Part shown: one piece after another, positions 25,412 to 33,964 of the stretch
How the letters are laid out: the number at the start of each line of letters is the position of its first letter
Position numbering within the stretch: the first letter of the stretch is position 1
Assembly: GCA_905235085.1 (NCBI GenBank)
Contig: CAJOKD010000021.1
Location: forward strand, 1 to 64,000
DNA: 64,000 nucleotides
Source: an uncultured Bacteroidales bacterium
GTDB taxonomy: Bacteria > Bacteroidota > Bacteroidia > Bacteroidales > UBA932
Direction: 5' to 3'
Position numbers and translations under genes: made by a program
The notes under the pieces: generated by a model
Told to the model about the DNA's origin: nothing
The model's database searches: none
Seen by the model: only the letters and a program-made list of their open reading frames with translations

Positions 25412-26587
25412 ATGAAAGAAAAAACCTCACCATTGAACTCGACGTACATCATCGACGGAGTTCCAAGGCAATTCACCCCTGCCCAGATTCTGGACGAGTG
25501 CCTAGGTCAAGGCATAGCGCCCAATGCCGCCGGAGAGGGAACGTTCGAGCCGATAGTCGATGAGAGCAAGGACCCGTCCCCGTCCGCCAATGAATTCCAC
25601 GTCAGGGCGATCCAGAGCTACCTTTCGAAGGTGTCTTCCCTGGTGGGGACTCCGAGGAACTGCCCTATTGCTTTCCCAGAACCGTTCACGAAGGGAAAGA
25701 TAGCGAAGGCACTCCTGGACACTCTCTGGATGAAAGGCCATTTCCGCCTCAGCGACCTGGCCCTGATAGCCAAGTGGCGCTGGAACGGCAAGCCTTTGGG
25801 GAATATGGCGGCATTCTACTCTTCGGTGGAAGCCGCGGCGGACTATATAGATGAGCTTGGTATTTCACTCAATTCATATTCATTCAACGAGAGCGAGAAG
25901 TTCTGTCAGGCTGCCTTCAAGGTAGCTGCTTCGGACAGGATCGCTGAAGAGGATCCGGAAATGGATTCCGACGAAGAGTTCGACCTCCCGGGCAACGCTC
26001 CCTTCGGAAGCGACCACCCGGTGCTCGGACGCAGGAGAGCCGTCACGGACAAGATAGTTCCCGATCCGGAGAGCTGGATCATCTACGTTCCGTTCGACAG
26101 CTGCGAATTCAGGCTCGGGAATTCTCTGCTGTGTGACACTCTGGGACAGAACGGAGACACGTTCCCTGAACTGGGCGATGCCGATTATTTCATCGACTGC
26201 TTCGAGGTCCTAAGGGAATTCGTGGAAGACCGCGTCGTGATCTCTGCCGTCACGGTGGCTGACGGAGGCCTCCTGCCGGCTCTGAAATCAATGTGCCTCG
26301 AGAATGTCGGCGCATCCCTGGACGTCAGCGGGATAATGAGCGCATACGGAGAAGACAACAGCATCAGGGTGCTGTTCTCGGAGATTCCGGGGGCTCTTAT
26401 ACAGATAAAGGACATTGACTACGATTATGTGGATGCGGAATTCCTGCTCCAGGACATAGCATACTATCCGGTGGGACATCCTGTCCCGGGGACTGGCAAG
26501 GTCAAGGTCAAGACCGGCAGAGGCAACGGGATATCGGAGATACTCCAATCCCTGCTGAACAGCCAGGCATCAGAAGGAGAAGATTGA
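25412..26587 (+). CDS. AIR-synthase-related protein (PurL C-terminal-like domain), function unknown
   Basis: A 391-residue cytoplasmic protein. The last 150 residues resemble the C-terminal AIR-synthase domain of PurL-type enzymes: VTVADGGLLPALKSM corresponds to the HDVSDGGL helix, and a GASLDVSGI strand and VLFSEIPGALIQI follow in the right order. In the first motif the usual His-Asp pair is replaced by Thr-Val, and no glycine-rich ATP-binding half is recognisable. The N-terminal 200 residues include a ProSerGlu-rich linker and an acidic patch (EEDPEMDSDEEFDLPG). It is thus likely not a working FGAM synthase. It lies 12 bases before phoH. I assign only a distant domain relationship. Confidence 0.5.
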   Translation: MKEKTSPLNSTYIIDGVPRQFTPAQILDECLGQGIAPNAAGEGTFEPIVDESKDPSPSANEFHVRAIQSYLSKVSSLVGTPRNCPIAFPEPFTKGKIAKALLDTLWMKGHFRLSDLALIAKWRWNGKPLGNMAAFYSSVEAAADYIDELGISLNSYSFNESEKFCQAAFKVAASDRIAEEDPEMDSDEEFDLPGNAPFGSDHPVLGRRRAVTDKIVPDPESWIIYVPFDSCEFRLGNSLLCDTLGQNGDTFPELGDADYFIDCFEVLREFVEDRVVISAVTVADGGLLPALKSMCLENVGASLDVSGIMSAYGEDNSIRVLFSEIPGALIQIKDIDYDYVDAEFLLQDIAYYPVGHPVPGTGKVKVKTGRGNGISEILQSLLNSQASEGED

Positions 26588-26599
26588 CAACTATTAAAT

Positions 26600-27979
26600 A
26601 TGGCAAGATACGCTAAGACTAAGACCGTCGAGAAGAGCAAGACCGGCAGGAAACCGAAGATCTTCGTGCTCGACACCAACATCATCCTCCACGACTACAA
26701 GGCCATCAGGAAATTCAAGGACAATGACATAGTGATTCCGGTGGTGGTGATAGAAGAACTGGACAAGTTCAAGAAAGGGAACGACCAGCTCGCATTCAAC
26801 GCCAGAGGCTTCATGCGCGACATAGACAGGATCACCGAAGGCCGGACTTTCGGCAAGGAAGGTGTCCCGATAGGCAAAGGGCTCGGAAACATCAAGATCG
26901 AACCCAACCATCCTTTCCCTAAAGAAATGGAAGGTATGTTCTACGATGATATTCCGGACCACCGGATCCTGGCTACTGCTGTCTGGGTGCGGGACAACAA
27001 TCCGGACCGTTTCGTCGCTCTCGTAACCAAGGACATCAACCTGAGGATGAAATCCAAGGCCGCCGGAATGGAGGTCCAGGACTATCTCACCGACCGTGTA
27101 GAGGAAGAAAAGATCGAGAACTCCAACAAGGAAGTCCAGTACCTGGACGGGGTTTCCCTGGAGGCTATACAGGACCTTGCGTACGGCCCTGAGAACAAGG
27201 TTCCGTGGGAAGTTGTCGCCGCCAAGGAGCCTCGCCCCAACCAATTGTACAAGATAAAGAACGGGGACGATACCATCTGCGCCAGATACGATGCCGACGA
27301 AGGTAACATCATCCTGGTCAAGAGCAAATCAGCTTACGGGATCCGCCCGAGGAACCACGAACAGAGATTCGCTCTGGACGCTTGCCTCAATCCTAAGATC
27401 CAGCTCGTCTCGATGACGGGCGGGGCAGGTACCGGAAAAACCCTGATTGCCCTTGCTTCCGCATTGGAACAGGCAAGGGATTACGACCAGATAATACTGA
27501 CGCGTCCGACCATCGTACTGGGCAACCAGGAGATAGGATTCCTTCCTGGAGACCAGAGGAGCAAGATGAGTCCTTTCATCCAGCCTTTGATGGACAACCT
27601 TAATGTGATCCGAGGACAATTCAAGTCCGGCAGCAAGGAGGCATTGAGAATCGATGCTATGCTGAAGGAGGAAAAGCTTCTGATCTCTCCGCTGGCCTAT
27701 ATAAGGGGGCGCAGCCTCGGCCGTGTGTTCTTCATCTGCGACGAGGCACAGAATCTGACTCCCAACGAGATCAAGACCATCATCACGCGTGCCGGTGACG
27801 GCACCAAGATGGTGTTCACGGGAGACATATTCCAGATCGACCAGCCTTATCTGGACCAGTGGTCCAACGGCCTGACCCACCTGAACGAGAAGATGGAGGG
27901 CCAGAAGCTGTTCGAACACATATTCCTGAAAGTTGGAGAAAGGAGCAAGCTTTCGGACATCGCATCCAAGCTCTTGTAG
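26600..27979 (+). CDS. PIN-PhoH family RNase/ATPase (PhoH2 type)
   Basis: A 459-residue fusion. The PIN nuclease domain (about 20-150) has the acidic site residues in FVLDTNIILHD, EELDKF and TKDINLRMK. The PhoH ATPase domain carries Walker A TGGAGTGKT near residue 275 and Walker B VFFICDEAQN near 378. PhoH2 proteins couple RNA unwinding to PIN cleavage; the cellular substrate in Bacteroidetes is not established. The ATG at 26600 follows the PurL-like gene by 12 bases, so they are probably co-transcribed. Length and motifs are intact. No antitoxin-like gene is adjacent. Confidence 0.92.
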   Translation: MARYAKTKTVEKSKTGRKPKIFVLDTNIILHDYKAIRKFKDNDIVIPVVVIEELDKFKKGNDQLAFNARGFMRDIDRITEGRTFGKEGVPIGKGLGNIKIEPNHPFPKEMEGMFYDDIPDHRILATAVWVRDNNPDRFVALVTKDINLRMKSKAAGMEVQDYLTDRVEEEKIENSNKEVQYLDGVSLEAIQDLAYGPENKVPWEVVAAKEPRPNQLYKIKNGDDTICARYDADEGNIILVKSKSAYGIRPRNHEQRFALDACLNPKIQLVSMTGGAGTGKTLIALASALEQARDYDQIILTRPTIVLGNQEIGFLPGDQRSKMSPFIQPLMDNLNVIRGQFKSGSKEALRIDAMLKEEKLLISPLAYIRGRSLGRVFFICDEAQNLTPNEIKTIITRAGDGTKMVFTGDIFQIDQPYLDQWSNGLTHLNEKMEGQKLFEHIFLKVGERSKLSDIASKLL

Positions 27980-27990
27980 GGTTTCGCGGG

Positions 27991-28021
27991 TTGTGAACTT
28001 GATTCTTTTTGCGTACCTTTG
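27991..28021 (+). promoter_or_regulatory. promoter of ppdK
   Basis: TTG (27991-27993), 20 bases, TACCTTTG (28014-28021). The leader to the ATG at 28067 would be about 40 bases. Confidence 0.65.
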
Positions 28022-28066
28022 CAAGTTCCTAACTATGGACAGACTATTAATCAATCTATTATAAAT

Positions 28067-30787
28067 ATGTTCGATAAAAAGAAAAGGGTCTATCGCTTCG
28101 GTGGCAAAACCGCCGAGGGCGATGGAAAGATGAGAGAACTCCTTGGAGGAAAAGGAGCTAACCTGGCTGAGATGAGCAAACTCGGAATGCCGGTTCCGGC
28201 TGGATTCACCATCACTACAGAATGCTGTGCTGAATACTATGCACTCGGTGAAGGCTATTCAGACGACCTCAAGAAAGAAGTCGCAGAAGCGATGAAGGCT
28301 ACCGAAACCATTATGGGCAAGAAATTCGGAGATCCTTCCGATCCGCTCCTGGTCAGCTGCCGCTCCGGTGCGAGAAGCTCGATGCCTGGAATGATGGACA
28401 CCATCCTCAACATCGGACTCTGCTCCGCCACCATCCCTGGAATGATCCAGAAGACCGGCAATCCAAGGTTCGTATATGATGCTTACAGGCGCCTCATCAT
28501 GATGTACTCAGACGTCGTCATGGAGAAGGCAGAAGGCATCGAACCTGAAGACGGCCAGGGTATCCGCCAGCAACTCGACAGGATGATGATGGAACTCAAG
28601 GACCGCCAGGGCTACAAGTCCGACACCGACATCACCGCCGACGAGCTCAAGGAACTCTGCGAGTGCTTCAAGGTGAAGGTGAAGGAAGTCCTCGGAGTCG
28701 ATTTCCCTGACACCGCCGAAGCCCAGCTCTGGGGCTCCATCGGTGGAGTGTTCAAATCCTGGAATGGCAAGAGGGCCATCGCATACAGGAGGATCGAGCA
28801 GATTCCTGATGATTGGGGCACAGCCGTGAATGTCCAGTCAATGGTATTCGGAAATATGGGTAATACCTCTGCTACCGGTGTCGCTTTCTCGCGCAACCCG
28901 GCCAACGGAGATAACAAGTTCTACGGTGAGTGGCTGATCAATGCCCAGGGAGAGGACGTCGTTGCCGGTATCCGCACCCCTAACCCGCTGAACGAGGATA
29001 CCAAGACTGAGAAGAACAAGGATCTGGATTCCCTCGAGAAGGCCATGCCTGAGGTATACAAGGAACTGGACGGTATCCGTCTCCGCCTCGAGCAGCACTT
29101 CCACGATATGCAGGATATCGAGTTTACCATCCAAGAGGGACATCTCTGGATGCTCCAGTGCCGTATCGGAAAACGTACCGGACTCGCCGCCCTCAAGATG
29201 GCGATGGATATGATGGATGAGAAGATGATCGATGAGAAGACCGCCGTGATGAGGGTATCCCCTAACCAGCTCGACGAAGTCCTCCACCCGATCCTTGACC
29301 CTGCCTCCGAGAAGAAGGCTGAAGTCCTCGCAGTAGGTCTTCCGGCTTCTCCGGGAGGAGCCGTCGGCCAGATCGTATTCACTTCCGAGGCCGCAATGGA
29401 GGCCGCTGACGCCAAGAAGAAGGTCATCCTCATCCGCGAGGAGACTTCTCCTGAAGACATCGAAGGAATGCGCGCTGCCGCAGGTATCCTCACAACCCGT
29501 GGAGGAATGACTTCCCACGCAGCCCTCGTTGCCCGCGGTTGGGGCAAGTGCTGCATCGTCGGATGCGAGGCGATGAAAATCAACTTCGAAGACAAGTGCG
29601 TTTCTTTCGGAGACAAGACTTTCAAGGAAGGTGACTGGATGAGCCTCAACGGAACGAAGGGTCTCGTATATGGCACGCAGATCGATACGATGAATGCCAC
29701 CGAGAACCCGACCTTCGTCAAGTTCATGAGCATCGTGGACAAGTTCCGCAAGCTGGGTGTCCGTACCAACGCCGACACTCCTGAAGATGCCCAGAAGGCC
29801 CTCAGCTTCGGCGCTGAAGGAATCGGATTGTTCAGGATCGAGCATATGTTCTACGGAGCCAATTCCGAGAAGCCTCTCTCCAAACTCCGCAAGATGATCC
29901 TCTGCGACACCGACGAAGAGCGCAAGTCTGCCCTCGAGGACCTCGAACCGTATATGAAGGCAGCCGTGAAGAGCACGATGAGGATAATGGACGGCAAGCC
30001 TGTCGTCTTCCGTCTGCTCGACCCGCCTCTCCACGAGTTCGTCCCTAAGACCGAAGAGAAGAAGCTTGAGATCGCCCGTGAACTGGGTGTCTCCGTCGAG
30101 GAGATCGAGAAGAGGGGCGAAGCCCTTCACGAGGTCAACCCTATGATGGGACACCGCGGCGTACGTCTCCACGTCAGTTTCCCTCTGATTGCCGAGACCC
30201 AGTACAAGGCCATCTTCGAGGCTGCTGCAGAACTTCTCAATGAAGGCTTCCACCCTATGCCTGAGATCATGATTCCGGTCACCATCTCCGCACGTGAGCT
30301 CAGCTTCCAGAAAGCCATCTGCGACCGCGTCAAGGCCCAGGTCGAAATCAAGAAGGGCAAGAACTTCGAATACAAGTTCGGTACTATGATCGAGATTCCT
30401 CGCGCAGCCCTCACCGCCGACCGTATGGCCCGTACCGCCGAGTTCTTCTCGTTCGGTACCAACGACCTCACCCAGATGACCTTCGGATTCTCTCGTGACG
30501 ACATCGGCACCTTTATGGGTGATTATCTTGGCAACAAGATCCTCGATTCCGATCCGTTCCAGACCATCGACACCAAGAGCGTCGGCAAGCTGGTCGAGTT
30601 CGGTATCCAGGGTGGCCGCTCGAAGAGGCCTGACCTCAAGTGCGGTGTCTGCGGCGAGCACGGTGGAGACCCGGCTTCCATCCGCTTCTTCAACAGCATC
30701 GGCGTGGACTACGTTTCTTGCTCACCGTTCCGCGTGCCTATCGCAAGACTCTCGTCAGCACAGGCCGCCATCGAGCAGAGCAAGTAA
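28067..30787 (+). CDS. ppdK: pyruvate, phosphate dikinase
   Basis: The ATG at 28067 (MFDKKKRVYRFGG) is chosen because an extension to 28019 would run over the promoter leader. The 906-residue enzyme has the nucleotide-binding start GGKGANLAEM, the swivelling phosphohistidine domain with GGMTSHAALVARG (His near residue 480) and the C-terminal PEP/pyruvate barrel with CGVCGEHGGDP. It interconverts pyruvate, ATP and phosphate with PEP, AMP and pyrophosphate. In anaerobic Bacteroidales it serves glycolysis or gluconeogenesis around PEP. It forms its own unit, bounded by the promoter at 27991 and a strong terminator at 30828. A 607-codon antisense frame here is a coding shadow. Confidence 0.97.
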   Translation: MFDKKKRVYRFGGKTAEGDGKMRELLGGKGANLAEMSKLGMPVPAGFTITTECCAEYYALGEGYSDDLKKEVAEAMKATETIMGKKFGDPSDPLLVSCRSGARSSMPGMMDTILNIGLCSATIPGMIQKTGNPRFVYDAYRRLIMMYSDVVMEKAEGIEPEDGQGIRQQLDRMMMELKDRQGYKSDTDITADELKELCECFKVKVKEVLGVDFPDTAEAQLWGSIGGVFKSWNGKRAIAYRRIEQIPDDWGTAVNVQSMVFGNMGNTSATGVAFSRNPANGDNKFYGEWLINAQGEDVVAGIRTPNPLNEDTKTEKNKDLDSLEKAMPEVYKELDGIRLRLEQHFHDMQDIEFTIQEGHLWMLQCRIGKRTGLAALKMAMDMMDEKMIDEKTAVMRVSPNQLDEVLHPILDPASEKKAEVLAVGLPASPGGAVGQIVFTSEAAMEAADAKKKVILIREETSPEDIEGMRAAAGILTTRGGMTSHAALVARGWGKCCIVGCEAMKINFEDKCVSFGDKTFKEGDWMSLNGTKGLVYGTQIDTMNATENPTFVKFMSIVDKFRKLGVRTNADTPEDAQKALSFGAEGIGLFRIEHMFYGANSEKPLSKLRKMILCDTDEERKSALEDLEPYMKAAVKSTMRIMDGKPVVFRLLDPPLHEFVPKTEEKKLEIARELGVSVEEIEKRGEALHEVNPMMGHRGVRLHVSFPLIAETQYKAIFEAAAELLNEGFHPMPEIMIPVTISARELSFQKAICDRVKAQVEIKKGKNFEYKFGTMIEIPRAALTADRMARTAEFFSFGTNDLTQMTFGFSRDDIGTFMGDYLGNKILDSDPFQTIDTKSVGKLVEFGIQGGRSKRPDLKCGVCGEHGGDPASIRFFNSIGVDYVSCSPFRVPIARLSSAQAAIEQSK

Positions 30788-30827
30788 GGATACAGAGGCC
30801 GGAGTCACGGCCCAGCAGAACTGGAAA

Positions 30828-30864
30828 CAAGGAGCTGACCTTTCGGCAAGCTCCTTGTTTTTTT
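30828..30864 (+). terminator. intrinsic terminator of ppdK
   Basis: CAAGGAGCT (30828-30836) pairs with AGCTCCTTG (30849-30857), followed by seven T residues. The next gene starts 18 bases later, so the T-tract overlaps its promoter region. Confidence 0.9.
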
Positions 30865-30881
30865 ATTATATTTGTTCGATT

Positions 30882-31817
30882 ATGAAAAGATTGTTGCTGA
30901 CATTGATGGTACTCGCATACGCCGTCATCGCGGCTACGGGGCAGGTAAAGCCGAAGTGGGATATGGAGGTCGCTTTTGCGACGAGGGACACGTGCGAACT
31001 TTCTATGGATATTTATTTCCCGAATGACGACCTGGATACGCACCCTTGCCTGCTCTTCGTATATGGCGGCGGATTCGTGCAGAACAACCAGCGGGAGAAG
31101 AGCATCGTGGACTTTTGCCGCATGATGGCTGACGCAGGATTCGTAACAGTCGCCACGGACTACCGCCTTGGTCTAAAGGGAGTCAAGAGCAAGAACCTGC
31201 TCTCTATGGCCGGTAACCTTGAAAATGCCATCAAGATGGCTGCCGAAGACCTGTTCTCAGCCGTGGACTATCTCCTGACATATTCATCGGAACTGTGCAT
31301 CGACCCGGAAAAGATCATCCTCGCTGGCAGCAGCGCCGGAGCCATCACGGTACTCCAGGCCGATTATGAGTTGGGCAACCGCACCAGCCTGGCCGCTTCA
31401 ATGCCGGAAGGATTCCGCTTCGCCGGAGTAATCTCGTTCTCAGGAGCCATATTCTCCAGGAAAGGGAAATGCGAATGGACAGTTCAGCCACCCGCACCTA
31501 CCTTGTTCCTTCACGGAACCTCCGATGAACTGGTTACTTACAACAAGATCAAGTTCTTCAAGATGGGTTTCTTCGGAACCAATCCCCTGGTTGAAAGGTT
31601 CGAGAAGTTCGACTATCCGTATATGTGTCTCCGCTTTGACAGCCGCTTCCACGAAGTGGCAGCGTTTATGAACACCTGCTTCGACCAGGAGCTTTGGTTC
31701 ATCGACAATTACGTATTCCAGAAGAAGAACTGGCAGATCGATGTCTCGGTGACGGATCCGGAAATGGACATCGCAAAGCCCTGGGCCTTCACCGCCAAGG
31801 ATATCTACGGTAAATAG
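30882..31817 (+). CDS. secreted alpha/beta hydrolase (esterase-like)
   Basis: The start at 30882 gives a signal peptide (MKRLLLTLMVLAYAVIAATGQ). The much longer open frame from 30495 overlaps ppdK and its terminator. The 311-residue product has an oxyanion strand LLFVYGGGFV, the nucleophile elbow AGSSAGA (Ser near residue 150), the acid region FLHGTSDELV and a histidine candidate in FHEVAAF. It belongs with bacterial carboxylesterase/lipase-like hydrolases; substrate unknown, possibly acetylated glycans or peptides in the periplasm. A TATATTTG at 30867-30874 would start transcription within a few bases of the ATG. The 3' end overlaps the convergent PspC gene by 13 bases. Confidence 0.78.
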   Translation: MKRLLLTLMVLAYAVIAATGQVKPKWDMEVAFATRDTCELSMDIYFPNDDLDTHPCLLFVYGGGFVQNNQREKSIVDFCRMMADAGFVTVATDYRLGLKGVKSKNLLSMAGNLENAIKMAAEDLFSAVDYLLTYSSELCIDPEKIILAGSSAGAITVLQADYELGNRTSLAASMPEGFRFAGVISFSGAIFSRKGKCEWTVQPPAPTLFLHGTSDELVTYNKIKFFKMGFFGTNPLVERFEKFDYPYMCLRFDSRFHEVAAFMNTCFDQELWFIDNYVFQKKNWQIDVSVTDPEMDIAKPWAFTAKDIYGK

Positions 31818-32860
31818 CGTACGGCTACGAGCACGCCGAGCACTACCAGCGCTATCAGCCAGATCACGAACAACCAGAGACCAGGGTGCCATTTCGGCTC
31901 CTTGAGGCCGAATGTCATCATCACTCCGCCATAGATCATCCCGAAGAACGGGAATGTCACAGCTATGGCAAGAGCGGTCACGGCCGGAGTATAGGACAGT
32001 AGATCCAGCGTCTTTGGAGAATGATCCGCTATCTGCTCGATTATCCTGTTCACCACGAAGCTGCCGGAGGCGAAGTCCTTGCTGATGAATATCGTACCCA
32101 GTGCAACTATGGCGGCGACTCCGACGATAAGCAGGATGATTCCGATGCAGCTCTCGATGACCCGCCACAGCCTCGGCCAGGCAGGAGAAGACACTACGTT
32201 CCCGGCAGTTTCCCCTATCTCCTGGGCGGAACTGCGTATCCTTGCGCTGATTGCATCCACCGTACCCTTCTCCCCCCGCAGTTCATCCCTCTGTCGGACG
32301 GTCCTTGCGACCGGCATACACATCCACAGTATGCCATATACCAAAGGCACAGAAAGCACCTTGACATCTGTGCCGATATAGTGGAAACTCCTGGTACTGA
32401 ACACGCCCAGCAATGTCAGTATCACGAAGATCAGCCTGAATACCGTAGGATCCACTCCGAAGAAGGTCCCGAGTCCGCTGCAGACCCCGGCCACCTTGCC
32501 GTTGGCCGGATCGCGGTAGAGTTTCCGCCTGACTTTTCCGGTCTCCTGCGGCTCATCCTTGCTTTCCGGTTCCTCTTCACAGTCCGGATTCTCCCTGGAT
32601 TCCTCTTCTATCGCTTCCGGTTTCCCGAGGGTGGCTATCACGGAATCTGCCATAGCGAGGGTCACGACCCCGTTCCTGCCGCATTGCTCCAACAGGAGTT
32701 CAGCCATCCGTTCTTCGATCCCCTCCATCACTTCCGACCCGCTCTCCTTCCTGGAATAGAAGGCGTCAAGCTGGTCGATGTATTCCTTTATCACCGTAGA
32801 GGCATCGTCCTCGATCGTGAAGACATATCCACCTATGCTGAAATATTCGACTGGTTTCAT
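31805..32860 (-). CDS. PspC domain membrane protein (second of the module)
   Basis: A 351-residue protein. Residues 1-75 form a cytoplasmic domain, IGGYVFTIEDDAS to IEERMAELL, that is paralogous to the N-terminus of the 213-residue PspC protein in this operon. An acidic linker and the PspC domain (RRKLYRDPANGKVAGVCSGLGTFFGVD, near 112-175) follow. Three or four further membrane helices lie in the C-terminal half. PspC domains respond to envelope stress, but no PspA or PspF is nearby. It follows PadR by 1 base, so all three genes of the module are co-transcribed. Membrane topology is predicted only. Confidence 0.83.
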   Translation of the reverse strand: MKPVEYFSIGGYVFTIEDDASTVIKEYIDQLDAFYSRKESGSEVMEGIEERMAELLLEQCGRNGVVTLAMADSVIATLGKPEAIEEESRENPDCEEEPESKDEPQETGKVRRKLYRDPANGKVAGVCSGLGTFFGVDPTVFRLIFVILTLLGVFSTRSFHYIGTDVKVLSVPLVYGILWMCMPVARTVRQRDELRGEKGTVDAISARIRSSAQEIGETAGNVVSSPAWPRLWRVIESCIGIILLIVGVAAIVALGTIFISKDFASGSFVVNRIIEQIADHSPKTLDLLSYTPAVTALAIAVTFPFFGMIYGGVMMTFGLKEPKWHPGLWLFVIWLIALVVLGVLVAVRYLP

Positions 32861-32861
32861 A

Positions 32862-33191
32862 TTATTCCTTGATGGTCTTTATGGTTTCCACAATCTCCTG
32901 CCAGGCGGAATCCATCTCACCGAGCTGCTCCCTCCCCTTTTCCGTAATGCAGTAGTATTTCCTGGGTGGTCCCTGGGTGGACTCTTCCCACCTGTAGGAC
33001 AGGAATCCCTGATTCTTCTGGCGGATCAGCAGAGGGTACAGGGTCCCTTCCACCACTATCATATTCGCCGACTTGAGTTCTTCCAGGATGGAAGATGCAT
33101 AAGCCTCCTTCTTGTTCAGGATACTGAGTATGCAATACTCGAGCACCCCCTTGCGCATCTGCGAGCGCACATTGTCTGCTCCGTTTTCCAT
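32862..33191 (-). CDS. PadR family transcriptional regulator
   Basis: A 109-residue winged-helix protein with the PadR pattern: GVLEYCILSILNKKEAYASSILEEL, then VVEGTLYPLLIRQKNQGFLSYRW and PPRKYYCITEKGREQL. The short C-terminus (EIVETIKTIKE) makes this the small PadR-s2-like type with a dimerisation helix. It is flanked by two PspC proteins. PadR-PspC operons are common in Bacteroidetes and PadR probably represses its own operon. Its signal is unknown. It begins 13 bases after the first PspC gene. Confidence 0.92.
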   Translation of the reverse strand: MENGADNVRSQMRKGVLEYCILSILNKKEAYASSILEELKSANMIVVEGTLYPLLIRQKNQGFLSYRWEESTQGPPRKYYCITEKGREQLGEMDSAWQEIVETIKTIKE

Positions 33192-33203
33192 AATCCGAAG
33201 GTT

Positions 33204-33842
33204 TTATTTCTTGTAGCTGCTGAACTTCGCCATATTCTCCGCGGTAGGATCCAGTCCTCTCATCTCGCATTTCTCCGCAGGAGTCTTGGCCAGCGGCACT
33301 ACGATCCAGAGCACCAGATACACAATGAAGCCCGAACCCCAGAGAAGCAGGGCGAGAAGAAGTACGATCCTGACAATTGTGATGTCGATGTTCAGGAAAG
33401 CGGCAAGTCCGGAGCATACTCCCCCGATAGCCTTGTTGTCAGGATCACGGTAGAGCCGTTTCCTGCGGTCACCTTTGTCTCCTGAATACGAGAAATCAGG
33501 CCCTGTGGTCTCAGTGCGCCTGTAATCACTCCCAGTACCGGAATAGGAAGATTCTGCGGCACCGGAATACGGTTCAGCAGAGCCGTCAGGCATTCCGAGC
33601 TGGTTCACGACCCTGGTGACAAGCGGGAGATCCACCACACGATATGAAGCCCCGCCTATCCCCTGGTCGAAGAGTTCGGCGATACGGTTCTCCAGATCAG
33701 ACATCACCTCTGCCTCCGCAACCCCCGAGTCCTTGTTTAGGCGGGCCTTGAAGTTGGAGAAATAAGTGACAAGCCTTGCATAGGCATCTTCATCGAAAGA
33801 GAAACTCCTTCCACCGACACTGGCATTGATAACTTTTTTCAT
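33204..33842 (-). CDS. PspC domain membrane protein (first of the module)
   Basis: The ATG at 33842 (MKKVINASVGGRSFSFDEDAY) is the real start; the open frame runs to 33929 across the promoter. The 213-residue product has the same N-terminal domain as the other PspC protein (SFDEDAYARLVTYF, MSDLENRIAELFDQ), a Ser/Tyr-rich linker (YSGAAESSYSGTGSDYRR) and a C-terminal PspC domain with RRKRLYRDPDNKAIGGVCSGLAAFL and two membrane helices. It is first in the PspC-PadR-PspC operon behind the promoter at 33876. Likely an envelope-stress membrane protein. Confidence 0.85.
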   Translation of the reverse strand: MKKVINASVGGRSFSFDEDAYARLVTYFSNFKARLNKDSGVAEAEVMSDLENRIAELFDQGIGGASYRVVDLPLVTRVVNQLGMPDGSAEPYSGAAESSYSGTGSDYRRTETTGPDFSYSGDKGDRRKRLYRDPDNKAIGGVCSGLAAFLNIDITIVRIVLLLALLLWGSGFIVYLVLWIVVPLAKTPAEKCEMRGLDPTAENMAKFSSYKK

Positions 33843-33875
33843 AGTATCCTTTGTTTTACAATTAATTTTCCATTG

Positions 33876-33907
33876 CAAAGATATATAATTTTTAGAATAC
33901 CTTGCAA
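33876..33907 (-). promoter_or_regulatory. promoter of the PspC-PadR-PspC operon
   Basis: TTG (33907-33905), 21 bases, TATCTTTG (33883-33876) on the minus strand. The leader is about 28 bases. I see no clear PadR operator (ATGTA...TACAT), although the site is AT-rich. Confidence 0.6.
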
Positions 33908-33964
33908 GACAAAGTACTAAAAATTTCAAAAATATTTGCTATTATTGTGTAAACATCGCCAGAA

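Noticed and set aside
28838..30661. A 607-codon open frame on the minus strand over ppdK
   Set aside because: It is antisense to PPDK, has no recognisable domain and a composition expected from codon shadows.
30495..30881. An N-terminal extension of the esterase by 129 codons
   Set aside because: It overlaps the ppdK coding end and its strong terminator; the signal peptide at 30882 marks the true start.
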